Origin: Thermoplasmata archaeon
GTDB taxonomy: Archaea > Thermoplasmatota > Thermoplasmata > Lutacidiplasmatales > UBA184
DNA length: 64,000 nucleotides
Assembly (NCBI GenBank): GCA_022749815.1
Contig: JAKIWV010000002.1
Coordinates: 444,478-508,477 of the forward strand
Direction of reading: 5' to 3'
The notes below the pieces were generated by a model. That model was not told the origin of the DNA, did not search any database, and saw nothing but the letters and a program-made list of their open reading frames with translations. Both the position numbers and the translations under genes were made by a program. Positions within the stretch are counted from its first letter, which is position 1; each line of letters opens with the position of its first letter. This document shows positions 34,618-43,434 of this stretch, in pieces.

Positions 34618-37086
34618 CTACGGCGGCGCAAGTGACTCGGCCACCGGGCCCGGCGCATCCGGCTCGGTAGATTTCGGACGCGTCGCGCTGCGCCGTCGCG
34701 GGACGGCAGACTTCGGTCGAGCCGCGACGCGCGGCGCCGACTTCCGGGCCCGCGGGCGCACGGCGGCTGTCTTCGGTGAAACTGCCTCGTCGGCCTTGGG
34801 ACTGGCCGCGGCGGACTTCCGTGTGGGACACTCCGGGTTGATGCAGAGCCTCCACGGTCTCCGACCCGCCTCAATCGCGGTGACGATCGGGGCCCGACAG
34901 ACTGGGCAGGGGGCTTCCTCGGTGTCGAGCCGACCCCGTTGGGGCAGGGGGTACGTGACCGTGCACTTCGGATAACCGGTGCATCCGACGAACCGCTTGC
35001 CGAAGCGAGAATAACGGATGCTGAGCGGAGAGCCGCAGGTGGTGCACGTGCCGACTCGGAACGCCTTGTGATGCTCGGCGCACTCCGGATTGATGCAGTA
35101 GAGCTGGGGCCGTTGTCCGCGGAAGACGATCTTGAGACGGGGAGTCTGACAAGTGGCGCAGAGGAATTCGGGGGCGGGTTCGATGAACCCTGCGGCCGGG
35201 AGCGGGAAGCTCACCGTGCAGGTCGCCGGGTTGTTCACGCATTGAACCCACCGGCTGCCTCGGGGGCTCCGGAGCATGCGAAGCGCCCCACCGCACTTTG
35301 GGCAGGGGCCAACGAAATGTTGACGATCCATCGCCGTCGTCAGGGTCTTCTGGACCGCTTCGGCGTTCACCTTCAACGCCTGGTGGATCTCCCGCAGCAT
35401 CTCTCGGGATTCCTCGAGGACCTCCGACTTGGCCTTCTTGGACTCGGCGACGAGTTCCATGTCGGCCTCGAGCCGGTGGGTCATGTCCGGTAAGGTCACG
35501 AAAGGGGCGTGGGCGCGCAAGGCCTCGGTCACCGCGACGCCAGTACTCGTGGGCTCGAGGTAGCGAGCTTGCACGTAGTGACGGTCGAGCAGCTTCTGGA
35601 GGATGTCGTGCCGCGTGCTCTTGGTCCCCAGTCCGAGCCGTTCCATCTCCTGGATCAGAGAGCCTTGGGAGAACCGTCGGGGTGGCTGGGTCTTGTCCTC
35701 GGTCAGGCGGATGTTCTTGACCGGGACCGTTTGGCCGACCTGGAGGGCCGGCATCGCGGTCTCCTCGGGGTGCTGGTACGGGTAGACCCGGTACCACCCC
35801 GGGTCGAGGACGTGGTAACCCTTGCCGTTGAAGCCCTGGTCGCGGATGAGGACTTTCGTGGCGCGCGACCGACCCACCGAATCCGGCGAGACGGTCGCAA
35901 GGAAACGCCGCACTACGAGCTCATAGACCTTGGCGTGGTCCGGTTTGAGCTTCTTCGGGTCGACGACGCCGGTCGGATAGATTGGCGGATGGTCCGTGGT
36001 CTCGGTCCGACCCCGGGTCGCGCGGAAGGCGGATTGGGCGAGGATGTACATCGCCTCTTCGCGGAAGGGGCTCTCGAGGAACTTCTCCACCATCGAGCGG
36101 AGCCCGAGGCCCCGAGGGTAGACCGTATTGTCCGTCCGTGGGTAGCTGATCAATCCCTGGGTGTACAGATCCTCGGCGACCCGCATCGCGCCGGAGGCGC
36201 TCAAACCGAGCCGGGTCGCCTCCGACACGAAGAGCGTCGTACTGAACGGGATCGGAGGGCGCCGGCGGACCTCCTCTTCCTTGAATTCGGCTACTTTTCC
36301 CTCCGTGGCTCCCTGGACGTGGCCGAGCGCCTGCTTCGCTTCGCCCGAGTCGGTGAAGATGCCGTGCTCATGCTGGAGGCGGAAGTCCGCGCCGTCCGCA
36401 CTAGCCGTTGCTTCGAGAGTCCAGAACGGCTCCGGGACGAACTCCTTGATCTCTTGGTCCCGAGTGACGAGCAGGGCTAGCGTCGGAGTCTGGACGCGGC
36501 CCGCCGAGAGAAAGCCCGCGCCCCGCTGGCCTGCGGTGAGCGAGAGGTACCGTGTCAGCAGCGCTCCCCAAACGAGGTCGATCTCCTGCCGGGACTCCGC
36601 CGCCTCCGCGAGCGCTCGGTCGACCTCGTGAAGGTCACCGAAGGCTCGCTCGATCTCCTCGCGCGTCAGGGCGCTGTAGTGGGCACGCTGGACCTGGATC
36701 GAGGGGTGCACTTGACGGATGATCTCGAGGGTTTCCCAACCGATCAACTCCCCTTCCCGGTCGTAGTCCGTCGCGATGATCACCCGCTCGAACTCTCGGA
36801 CGATGGATCGAATCGCTTCGACGATGCGCGGTTCGGAGACTCGCTTGAGGGGAGTCGTCTCGAGAAGCTGGCCGAGGTTCGCGAGCGACCAATGCGCGAA
36901 CTCTTCGGGATAGTCGAGCTCGATGATGTGCCCACGGAGCCCCAGCACCGCGTACTCGCCATCTGGTCGCTGGAAACGAAAGACGGGTACGGTTTCGGCC
37001 TTGCCCCGCTTCATTCGTCCGTCCGAGAGGACGATGGCAATCCGCAGAGCGGTGTTGAATTTCTCCGCGACGATGAGAGTCTTCAC
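34618..37086 (-). CDS. topA: DNA topoisomerase I (type IA)
   Basis: An 822-residue type IA topoisomerase. The Toprim domain (TLIVAEKFNTALRIA; TDYDREGELIGWE) is followed by the cleavage domain with the catalytic Tyr in ISYPRTDNTVYP, then GRVQTPTLALLV and KSTRHDILQKLLDR. The C-terminus carries four Topo-C zinc modules: CPKCGGAL, CATCQTPR, CTTCGSPL and CPVCRAPI, each with a second half containing a CINPEC- or CTGYPKC-like turn. A ~70-residue Lys/Ala/Pro/Arg-rich tail follows. It relaxes negative supercoils. Topoisomerase IA with Cys-rich ends is usual for archaea; the long basic tail is less so. Single gene, with its own TATA box. Confidence 0.96.
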   Translation of the reverse strand: MKTLIVAEKFNTALRIAIVLSDGRMKRGKAETVPVFRFQRPDGEYAVLGLRGHIIELDYPEEFAHWSLANLGQLLETTPLKRVSEPRIVEAIRSIVREFERVIIATDYDREGELIGWETLEIIRQVHPSIQVQRAHYSALTREEIERAFGDLHEVDRALAEAAESRQEIDLVWGALLTRYLSLTAGQRGAGFLSAGRVQTPTLALLVTRDQEIKEFVPEPFWTLEATASADGADFRLQHEHGIFTDSGEAKQALGHVQGATEGKVAEFKEEEVRRRPPIPFSTTLFVSEATRLGLSASGAMRVAEDLYTQGLISYPRTDNTVYPRGLGLRSMVEKFLESPFREEAMYILAQSAFRATRGRTETTDHPPIYPTGVVDPKKLKPDHAKVYELVVRRFLATVSPDSVGRSRATKVLIRDQGFNGKGYHVLDPGWYRVYPYQHPEETAMPALQVGQTVPVKNIRLTEDKTQPPRRFSQGSLIQEMERLGLGTKSTRHDILQKLLDRHYVQARYLEPTSTGVAVTEALRAHAPFVTLPDMTHRLEADMELVAESKKAKSEVLEESREMLREIHQALKVNAEAVQKTLTTAMDRQHFVGPCPKCGGALRMLRSPRGSRWVQCVNNPATCTVSFPLPAAGFIEPAPEFLCATCQTPRLKIVFRGQRPQLYCINPECAEHHKAFRVGTCTTCGSPLSIRYSRFGKRFVGCTGYPKCTVTYPLPQRGRLDTEEAPCPVCRAPIVTAIEAGRRPWRLCINPECPTRKSAAASPKADEAVSPKTAAVRPRARKSAPRVAARPKSAVPRRRSATRPKSTEPDAPGPVAESLAPP

Positions 37087-37114
37087 GTGCGCGCCGTATT
37101 GAGGCCGAGCGGAC

Positions 37115-37124
37115 TAGATAAAGC
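37115..37124 (-). promoter_or_regulatory. TATA box of topA
   Basis: GCTTTATCTA on the minus strand is about 30-38 bases before the ATG at 37086. Confidence 0.55.
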
Positions 37125-37239
37125 TCGACGGGCCAGGGGGCCACTTCTCCGTCAGAAAAGCGGTCGAACGTGCACGCGCGCGCGTCCAGCCCAAGGGCGA
37201 GCGAGGCCTTCGGCGGAGCGCCGGGTGACGCCGACTCCC

Positions 37240-37251
37240 ATTGATTTAAAA
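37240..37251 (+). promoter_or_regulatory. TATA box of tRNA-Phe
   Basis: ATTGATTTAAAA lies about 30 bases before the first base of the tRNA at 37280. Confidence 0.6.
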
Positions 37252-37279
37252 GCCGGGGAGATTCCGGCAGGGCGCGGAC

Positions 37280-37352
37280 GCCGCGGTAACTCAGTTGGGA
37301 GAGTGCAAGACTGAAGATCTTGAAGTCGCCGGTTCAAGTCCGGCCCGCGGCA
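37280..37352 (+). tRNA. tRNA-Phe(GAA)
   Basis: A 73-base cloverleaf. Acceptor GCCGCGG pairs with CCGCGGC, the discriminator is A, the D-arm is ACTCAGTTGGGAGAGT, the anticodon stem CAAGA/TCTTG encloses CTGAAGA (anticodon GAA), and the T-arm is GCCGGTTCAAGTCCGGC. No intron and no encoded CCA. It has a TATA element upstream. Confidence 0.96.
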
Positions 37353-37400
37353 CCGGTCTCTCGCCCGGTGGAACCGGCTGTGTCGAATCCATAGGGTTTC

Positions 37401-38663
37401 CTAGCTCCCATTTGCGCGATCGCCGGGCCCGCGCTCGCCCGTTGGCGGGGCCGTCGACTCGTCCGGATGGACGTATTCCGCCCGGGCCACCTTCGCAGCC
37501 GCGTGGAACAGGAAACCCCCGATCCCGGTCGTGAGTATCGACATTAGGAGGATGGCGCCCAGGCCCTCCTGGTTCAACACATTGAGGGAGATCCCGATGG
37601 CGCCAACGATCAACCCGATCTCGCCCCGGGGGATCATTCCCACGGCGATCATCACGGCCTCGGAACGGCGACGGAAGCGCCGGAGGGCGACCGGGTAGAT
37701 CGCGAGGACCTTCCCCCCGACGGCGATCAGAGCGAGCAGAATGCCGATGCCCCACACAAGAGGGTTCAGGAGCAAGTTTACGTGGAACTCGAAGCCGATG
37801 ACGACGAAGAACAGGGAGCCGAAGACCAACACCAGCACATCCAGCGTCTGGCGGGTTCGACTAGCCACGACACTCTCGGCGATAGCGAGCCCGGCGATGT
37901 ATGCCCCGACGACCGTCGAGAACCCGACCGCGGTGACGACAGCCGCGAGAATGAATAGGATCAGGAACGGGAGATTGTAGGTCTCCCGAGGACCCATCGC
38001 CCGGAAGACGCGCGGGATAACGAGCACTGAGCCAATGAGAACGCCGACCCACACGAGGACATCGAGGGCGATGCTCCCCGTGACGGTGATGAGGTTGAAC
38101 TGCCCTCCGACCAAGCTGAGGATCACGGATAAGAGTACGAGCCCCACGACATCGTCCATCGCCGTGGTGGAGAGGAGGAACTTGGCGCCAGCGCTTCCTC
38201 CCAACTGCTCGTTCCGAATCAGGGACGCGGTCACGGCAGTGCTAGTGGATCCCGCGGCAACCGCCAGCAGGAGAGCCATCGTACTGGGGAACAGATGGGA
38301 GAACACGAGGTACGTTACGAGGAACGGTACGAGGTTTCCGGCGACGGCGCCGAGCACCGCCCAGCTCCCGGCGGACCGGAGTCCCGAGACCCCGCCCTCG
38401 AGCCCGGCGGCGAAGATGATCAAGATGACCGAGAAGTCGGCGAAGGCCAGCAGGATCGTATTGACGTTGAAGAGCGAGAAACCGACGAGGCCGTTGATCA
38501 CATTGCCGAGCGCGAGCGGGGCCAGTAGCATTCCGAGGAGAACCTCGCCGACGATCTGGGGCACTCCGATTCGGCTGAGGCGGAACCGGATCGCCTCGGC
38601 TCCGGCGAGAAAGATGAAGATCTCGAGCAGCGCGGACGCGGGTCCGCTCGGGACGAATGCCAT
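37401..38663 (-). CDS. CPA2-family cation:proton antiporter
   Basis: A 420-residue membrane protein with about 12-13 helices, typical of the monovalent cation:proton antiporter-2 family (NapA/KefB-like transport domain without RCK domains). Seen: GVPQIVGEVLLGMLLAPLAL near the N-terminus, GSTSTAVTASLIRNE (the unwound helix), and the two ion-binding acids in STTAMDDVVGLVLL, the DD pair of electrogenic members such as NapA. IPRGEIGLIVG follows in the second core bundle. It exchanges Na+ or K+ for protons to regulate pH and salt. No regulatory subunit is adjacent. Single gene with its own TATA box. Confidence 0.9.
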   Translation of the reverse strand: MAFVPSGPASALLEIFIFLAGAEAIRFRLSRIGVPQIVGEVLLGMLLAPLALGNVINGLVGFSLFNVNTILLAFADFSVILIIFAAGLEGGVSGLRSAGSWAVLGAVAGNLVPFLVTYLVFSHLFPSTMALLLAVAAGSTSTAVTASLIRNEQLGGSAGAKFLLSTTAMDDVVGLVLLSVILSLVGGQFNLITVTGSIALDVLVWVGVLIGSVLVIPRVFRAMGPRETYNLPFLILFILAAVVTAVGFSTVVGAYIAGLAIAESVVASRTRQTLDVLVLVFGSLFFVVIGFEFHVNLLLNPLVWGIGILLALIAVGGKVLAIYPVALRRFRRRSEAVMIAVGMIPRGEIGLIVGAIGISLNVLNQEGLGAILLMSILTTGIGGFLFHAAAKVARAEYVHPDESTAPPTGERGPGDRANGS

Positions 38664-38686
38664 TCCGCTATTACTGTAGCACTCAT

Positions 38687-38698
38687 GCTATAAAATCC
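38687..38698 (-). promoter_or_regulatory. TATA box of the antiporter gene
   Basis: GGATTTTATAGC on the minus strand lies about 25-35 bases before the ATG at 38663. Confidence 0.6.
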
Positions 38699-38753
38699 GG
38701 GCAGTGTTCCGAACGCGCGCGCGTTCGGGAAACGGCTCGTCGGTCGATGCGGG

Positions 38754-39278
38754 TCACCGCACGGGCACGAACCAGACGTCGGTGATCGAATACTTGGGCT
38801 CCGGAGCGAACCGGGCCTCGACGGGCATGCCGACGTAGAGCTCCGACTGGACGCACTCCTTGACCCGAGCGAGGAAGAGACTGCCGGCCCCCTCGAACTC
38901 GATCATCGCGAGGTTATACGGCGTCTCCTTGAGGAACGCCTCGCTTCCGAACAGACAGGTGGTCCACGAGTGGACCTTTCCTCGCCGGGGAAGTTCGAGC
39001 CACTCGGTCGGGCGCCCGCAGACCATGCAGTGGCCTCGCGGGGTCGCGTAGACGAACCCACAGGCAGGGTTGGCGCACTTGGAACCGAGCAACTTTTTTT
39101 CAGCGAGCCCGAGGAAAAAGGCCGAGTCCTCCGCATAACTGTGAATGTAGTGGATCGAATACGGACTATCGATGAACAGGCTCTCGACCCCGTTGGCGTC
39201 TCGGAAGATCGCCGCGCCCGTCTTCCCGAGCTCTTCTTGCACCTCGCGGAAATGCTGGAACGTCCTCGGACGCGCCAA
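38754..39278 (-). CDS. DUF35 zinc-ribbon/OB-fold protein (second pair)
   Basis: About 174 residues if translation starts at the TTG at 39278, 2 bases after the thiolase stop; earlier residues would lie inside the thiolase gene. An N-terminal helical hook (RTFQHFREVQEELGKTG) is followed by strands, then the zinc ribbon KCANPACGFVYATPRGHC with CGRPT, and an OB-fold (KVHSWTTCLFG, NLAMIEFEGAGSLF, PVEARF). This longer DUF35 layout is that of ketoacyl-CoA-handling complexes. It should form a complex with the adjacent thiolase. TTG as start codon is my inference from spacing. Confidence 0.82.
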   Translation of the reverse strand: MARPRTFQHFREVQEELGKTGAAIFRDANGVESLFIDSPYSIHYIHSYAEDSAFFLGLAEKKLLGSKCANPACGFVYATPRGHCMVCGRPTEWLELPRRGKVHSWTTCLFGSEAFLKETPYNLAMIEFEGAGSLFLARVKECVQSELYVGMPVEARFAPEPKYSITDVWFVPVR

Positions 39279-39280
39279 CC

Positions 39281-40705
39281 TCAGAACCCCCGTTCGAGGA
39301 TGGACACTGTAACGGCCGAACCGGTGCCCGCATGGCTGTGGATCGCCCCGCGCTTCGCGTTGCGGATTTGGAGGGTCGAGTCCCCGAAGTGCTGGCGGAT
39401 CGTCCCCTGAAGCTGCCAGAATGCGAAGACGGCTTGCATGAGGCCAGTGGCGCCCACCGGGTGCCCGCAAGCGATGAGCCCGCCCGACGGGTTGACCGGG
39501 ATCTTCCCCGCTTGGGGGACGGGCAGTCCGTAGTCGATGTTCTTCAGGAAGGGGGCCCCGGAGAGAGTGAAGTCGTAACCCTCGCCGTACTTGCAGAGTC
39601 CCAGGTCCTCATACGTCTGGATCTCGCTCGACGCATAGGCGTCGTGAAGCTCGATGAAATCGAGCTGACGGATCGGGTCGGTGACGCCGGCCATTCGACA
39701 GGCCTCGAGTCCCGCGGTGCGTCCTGCGCGGAACGAGTGTACGCCCGGGTAAGGAAGGTGCGCGTAATCCGCCGCTTTCTCGTGGGGAAAGAGTGGGACG
39801 GAGCCGAACGGGCGGTCGGACAGGCGCATCGTGTCCGTTCCCGTGCCAACGCCCGTGACTCGCACCGGTCGGTCGGTGAGTTCCTTGGCTACCGATTCCG
39901 TACACAGAATCGCCGTCGCGGCGCCATCGCTCATCGTGCAGATCTGCTCCCTCATCAACGGATAGGAGATCATCTCCGAGCTCAGGACGTCCTTGACGGT
40001 CAATCGCTTGGGGTACTGGGCGTATGGATTGTGGGTGGCGTTCAAGTGGTTCTTGACCGAGACCCAGGCCATGATCCGTTGGCCTTCCGCGATCGCAAGC
40101 CGCTGCGCCTCTCGTTCGTTCGTCACATGAGCGAATTTGGTCAGCCGCAGGTACTCGTAGATGTGGCGCATGACCATGAGGGCGTAGTATCCGGTGTAGA
40201 ACCCCCCGAGTGGGAAGTCGAAATTCGTGTCGGACGCCAGGGCAATGAACTCGTTCCCCTTCCACGTGGCCACGCGGCTCATCGTTTCGTAGCCGGCAGC
40301 GAGACAGACATCCATACGACCGCTGGCGATCGCCTCGTAGGCGGCCTGGAAGCACTCGCCGCCGGTCGCTCCGCCCCATTCGATGCGAACCGAACCTTTC
40401 GGGTTGAGTCCCAGATAGTCCTGGACCATGCTCGCGGCCTTCAGCTGACGACTGAAGTGGTCCGAGAAGTACGATACTCTGGACCCATCGATCCGGTCGG
40501 CAGTGAGGTTGGGAATCTCCGCCCGGGCCTGGTCGTAGGCCTTCTTCACCATCAGCCGGAAGTCCATCGCTGGGTGGGCCTTGGCGAACTTTGTGACACC
40601 CCCCGACACCATGTACACCCCTCGCCCCCGAGTTCGCCGAGGGTACGCGTCCGCCGGAACCGGGGAACTTTTCCTGTAAGGTTTCTTGCGGGAAGGCACA
40701 ACCAC
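39281..40705 (-). CDS. Thiolase-fold protein lacking the nucleophilic cysteine (second pair)
   Basis: A 474-residue thiolase-domain protein. The fold begins at RGVYMVSGGVTKFAKA after a ~28-residue Lys/Arg-rich extension. Landmarks are WGGATGGECFQAAYEAIASG, LAAGYETMS, IELHDAYASSEI and NPSGGLIACGHPVGATGLMQ with its His. Where active thiolases read 'aCaSGg', this protein reads GGATGG, so the nucleophile is Gly; a Cys occurs three residues later (GGEC). The product probably acts on an acyl-CoA thioester with its DUF35 partner downstream, but thiolysis by the usual mechanism is doubtful. Its insert between residues ~110 and 260 is longer than in the first thiolase here. Confidence 0.85.
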   Translation of the reverse strand: MVVPSRKKPYRKSSPVPADAYPRRTRGRGVYMVSGGVTKFAKAHPAMDFRLMVKKAYDQARAEIPNLTADRIDGSRVSYFSDHFSRQLKAASMVQDYLGLNPKGSVRIEWGGATGGECFQAAYEAIASGRMDVCLAAGYETMSRVATWKGNEFIALASDTNFDFPLGGFYTGYYALMVMRHIYEYLRLTKFAHVTNEREAQRLAIAEGQRIMAWVSVKNHLNATHNPYAQYPKRLTVKDVLSSEMISYPLMREQICTMSDGAATAILCTESVAKELTDRPVRVTGVGTGTDTMRLSDRPFGSVPLFPHEKAADYAHLPYPGVHSFRAGRTAGLEACRMAGVTDPIRQLDFIELHDAYASSEIQTYEDLGLCKYGEGYDFTLSGAPFLKNIDYGLPVPQAGKIPVNPSGGLIACGHPVGATGLMQAVFAFWQLQGTIRQHFGDSTLQIRNAKRGAIHSHAGTGSAVTVSILERGF

Positions 40706-40842
40706 TCCTCGGGCCCGCGAGCCCCGCTCAATTCATAATGCTACTCCCGGTAACTTGACGCGTCGATTCGAATCCAGAAACGGCGGGGTTTCGCCGAGTC
40801 CATAGCAGAGCTTTCAACGCTGCGACGCGTTGTGACGTCGTC

Positions 40843-41778
40843 ATGCCCACGAAATCCACGAAGCGGGATCTCCTGTCGATCGCTGATCTGGGGAAGGACC
40901 TGCTCCCGATTCTGAAGCGCGCTCGTCGGCTGAAGGCCGAGCGCCGACGGGGGGTACTTCGTCCCGCGCTGCGCGGCAAGAATGTCGCGATGATCTTTGA
41001 GAAGCCGTCGACTCGGACCCGAACCTCGTTCGAGGTCGGCGTAAACGATCTCGGCGGCCACGCGCTCTACATGTCCTCGAAGGACCTCCAGCTTGGCCGC
41101 GGAGAGACCATTGCGGACACCGCTCGGGTGCTCTCGCGCTATGTCGATGGGATCGTCTACCGGGCGTTCCGGCATCAGGACGAGGCCGAGTTGGCCCGTC
41201 ACGCCTCGATTCCAGTGATCAACGCGCTCGACGACCGGGAGCATCCCTGTCAAGTGACCGCCGACCTCCTGACCCTCTACGAATGCTGGAAGGGGATGTT
41301 CGGGGGCCACCGGCTCGCCTGGGTGGGCGATGGGAACAACGTGCACCATTCGCTCCTCCTCGGGTGCGCCATGGTCGGCCTCGACCTCGCGAGCGCTACC
41401 CCGGAGGAGTACCGGCCGAATCCGGAGATCGTCGACCGGGCCCAGGCCCTCGCGCGAACGAGCGGCGCCCAACTTCAGTTCTACCCGGATCCCGTAACGG
41501 CGGTGACGGAGGCCGACGCAGTCTACACCGACGTCTGGGTCTCAATGGGCGAAGAGGCCGAACAGAGGGACCGAGAAGCCGCGTTCGCCGGATTCCAGCT
41601 CAACAGCGAACTACTGGCCCACGCGCGACCAGGAGCTCTAGTTCTGCACGACCTGCCGGCGCATCGGGGGCTCGAGATCACCAACGAGGTCATCGACGGC
41701 CCACAGTCGGTGGTCTGGGACCAGGCGGAGAACCGGCTCCACGCGCAGAAGGCGATTCTCGAGGAGCTGCTAGGTTGA
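40843..41778 (+). CDS. argF: Ornithine carbamoyltransferase
   Basis: A 311-residue OTC. It makes citrulline from carbamoyl phosphate and ornithine in arginine synthesis or, in reverse, arginine breakdown. The carbamoyl-phosphate loop STRTRTSFE, HPCQ, and the ornithine-binding DVWVSMGEEAE are all typical. The 'HCLP' loop of most OTCs reads HDLPAHRG here, a Cys-to-Asp change at an ornithine-contacting position. Length is normal. The gene is single; no other arg genes are adjacent. The assignment to OTC over aspartate carbamoyltransferase rests on SMGEE and HPCQ. Confidence 0.93.
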   Translation: MPTKSTKRDLLSIADLGKDLLPILKRARRLKAERRRGVLRPALRGKNVAMIFEKPSTRTRTSFEVGVNDLGGHALYMSSKDLQLGRGETIADTARVLSRYVDGIVYRAFRHQDEAELARHASIPVINALDDREHPCQVTADLLTLYECWKGMFGGHRLAWVGDGNNVHHSLLLGCAMVGLDLASATPEEYRPNPEIVDRAQALARTSGAQLQFYPDPVTAVTEADAVYTDVWVSMGEEAEQRDREAAFAGFQLNSELLAHARPGALVLHDLPAHRGLEITNEVIDGPQSVVWDQAENRLHAQKAILEELLG

Positions 41779-41833
41779 CGCCGCCCACGTCCGTCATAGG
41801 CGGGAGCAGACCGCTCCGGTTTTCGCCCGATGT

Positions 41834-42289
41834 GTGATGATCGCGCCGTACCGAGGGGGACCGATGGCCTACTCTCATCGAGACCACCGAGCCCGGCGTG
41901 AGCTTCGAGGATTGTACCTCGGGTTCGGGGCGTGGGTCGCCGTTCTCTCTGGCTTCGCAATTGTGATTCCGAACGACACCATTCGCCTGCTCGCGGTGTT
42001 CGGGCTGGCGGGGACGGGAGCGGGGTACGTTCTCGCGGTGGACCGGCTCGCGGAGCGGTACCAACGAGACCTCGCCACAGTCCGGGCCGGGGACCCCATT
42101 TCAGGCGCGGTACGGGCCGAGGTCTCGCACGAGGTCGGGTTCGAGAGGGACCGGGACGACGACTGGACCCCTTCCCCGCACCACCGGACCCCTTCCATCG
42201 GTCCTGACGACCCCCGGAAGAGTCGGAGGCGGTCGGAGCCGCCGACTAGGGCGGCGGGGCGTTCGGATCCGCCGTCAGACGGATCTTGA
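41834..42289 (+). CDS. Hypothetical two-helix membrane protein
   Basis: A 151-residue protein with two hydrophobic segments (LYLGFGAWVAVLSGFAIVI and IRLLAVFGLAGTGAGYVLAV) and a ~75-residue charged, Arg/Asp/Pro-rich C-terminal tail. I do not recognise a family. A second ATG at residue 11 (41864) may be the true start. Its 3' end overlaps the 3' end of the converging aMBF1 gene by 44 bases. The codon pattern is consistent with coding; the role is unknown. Confidence 0.5.
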   Translation: MMIAPYRGGPMAYSHRDHRARRELRGLYLGFGAWVAVLSGFAIVIPNDTIRLLAVFGLAGTGAGYVLAVDRLAERYQRDLATVRAGDPISGAVRAEVSHEVGFERDRDDDWTPSPHHRTPSIGPDDPRKSRRRSEPPTRAAGRSDPPSDGS

Positions 42290-42695
42290 GCAAGCGCTCG
42301 ATCTTGCGAAGCGTCGCGTCCGGGGGGCGGAAGCTCCCCGATTCCACCTTCAAGACGAGGGATTTCTTTTCATTGAGCCGCTTGCCGAACTCTTCGGGGG
42401 TCCACGTAAGCAGTTCCCGCCGATGCCGAATCCGCTGGAACCAGTCCGGGCTCAGCTCCATTTCCGGCATGTCGGAGAAAACGTCTCTCTCCTCCGTCCG
42501 TCGAATCCGGCCGGGGAGGTGACTTTGTCCTTGGTGGAATGTGACGCTCCCGCTGCGGACCGGCGCGACCGGAGTCGACGGCGGCGCGACGGCTTGTCCA
42601 AACCTGCCGCAATCGGCGCATAACCGCAGCACGGAGCCTTCGACCCGAACTGGCGTCAAAGAGTCGACGTCGTTCCCACACATCTCGCAGATCAA
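42246..42695 (-). CDS. Multiprotein bridging factor 1 (aMBF1)
   Basis: A 149-residue archaeal MBF1 from a TTG at 42695. The start is decided by a GGAGG Shine-Dalgarno 8 bases before it and by the protein's zinc ribbon beginning ICEMCGNDV immediately after. The ribbon (CEMC...CADC) is followed by a linker and an HTH domain (FQRIRHRRELLTWTPEEFGKR, then LNEKKSLVLKVESG and DATLRKIERLLKI). In eukaryotes MBF1 bridges activators and TBP; in archaea it associates with the ribosome or transcription. It overlaps the converging membrane-protein gene at the 3' end. No operon partner. Confidence 0.9.
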   Translation of the reverse strand: MICEMCGNDVDSLTPVRVEGSVLRLCADCGRFGQAVAPPSTPVAPVRSGSVTFHQGQSHLPGRIRRTEERDVFSDMPEMELSPDWFQRIRHRRELLTWTPEEFGKRLNEKKSLVLKVESGSFRPPDATLRKIERLLKIRLTADPNAPPP

Positions 42696-42730
42696 GGTTG
42701 ATTCCTCCCGTGGAGTCTCCTTTCCAGTGA

Positions 42731-43207
42731 CTAGCGGGCGCGGTGCTTGCGACGCCCCGCCGCTCGGGTCTGACCTTCGGAGTAGCGCCGTCGCTCCTCG
42801 TCGGAGCTGAGATCGAGAGGCGGCACCGGGGTCGGACGTCCTTGGGCGTCGAGGGCGACCATGGTCACGAAGGCCTCCCCGACGGGGCGCCGGGTGCCCC
42901 CCTGGAGCGGTTCGGCGCTGACCCGGATCCAGATCTCCATCGACGTTGTGCCTACAAAGGTGAGCTGCGCCGCCCACTCTACGACATCACTGACATGAAC
43001 CGGCGCTCGGAAGTCCACCCTGTCGATGGAGGCCGTCACGCAGTTTCCCCGGCAATGTCGAGTAGCCGCCACATAGGCGACCCGGTCGATCTCAGCGAGG
43101 ATTTGGCCCCCGAACACGTTGCCCATGAAGTTGGCATCCGTCGGCAGCATCAGGCGAATCGCAGTGGAGCGGCTCTCCGCCACTGTGCGCGGGGGTAAAC
43201 CCGTCAC
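42731..43207 (-). CDS. Acyl-CoA thioesterase, hotdog fold (YciA/BACH-like)
   Basis: A 158-residue hotdog thioesterase. The catalytic segment MGNVFGGQILAEIDRVAYVAA has the Asn and Asp/Glu typical of YciA and cytosolic acyl-CoA hydrolases, and RVDFRAPVHVSDVVEW completes the core. It hydrolyses acyl-CoA to acid and CoA, possibly regulating the acyl-CoA pool used by the thiolase and dehydrogenase genes in this window. It lies between aMBF1 and the EF-1alpha promoter. The C-terminal ~25 residues are basic and variable. Confidence 0.9.
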   Translation of the reverse strand: MTGLPPRTVAESRSTAIRLMLPTDANFMGNVFGGQILAEIDRVAYVAATRHCRGNCVTASIDRVDFRAPVHVSDVVEWAAQLTFVGTTSMEIWIRVSAEPLQGGTRRPVGEAFVTMVALDAQGRPTPVPPLDLSSDEERRRYSEGQTRAAGRRKHRAR

Positions 43208-43392
43208 GCAGAACCCTCAGAGCGGGCCCCCGAGGGCGGCCCGGATGGCCGTAGGAGAGTCCTCTGCCGTAAAGCCGTTTGCATTTGTCGACGGTACGTC
43301 GGGGAGGAATCGAGGGTGCGGCGGCCGACCCGGGGGGACGCGGGTCCATCGCCGAAAAAAGTGGCCTTTCTCGAGAGAATCACCGCCAAAGG

Positions 43393-43400
43393 CCTATATA
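43393..43400 (+). promoter_or_regulatory. TATA box of the EF-1alpha operon
   Basis: CCTATATA lies about 35-42 bases before the ATG at 43435 and marks transcription start a few bases before the coding region. It excludes the upstream open frame as coding. Confidence 0.65.
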
Positions 43401-43434
43401 CGGGCGCAATGTGGCCGCGCCCGGAGTCCACTCC

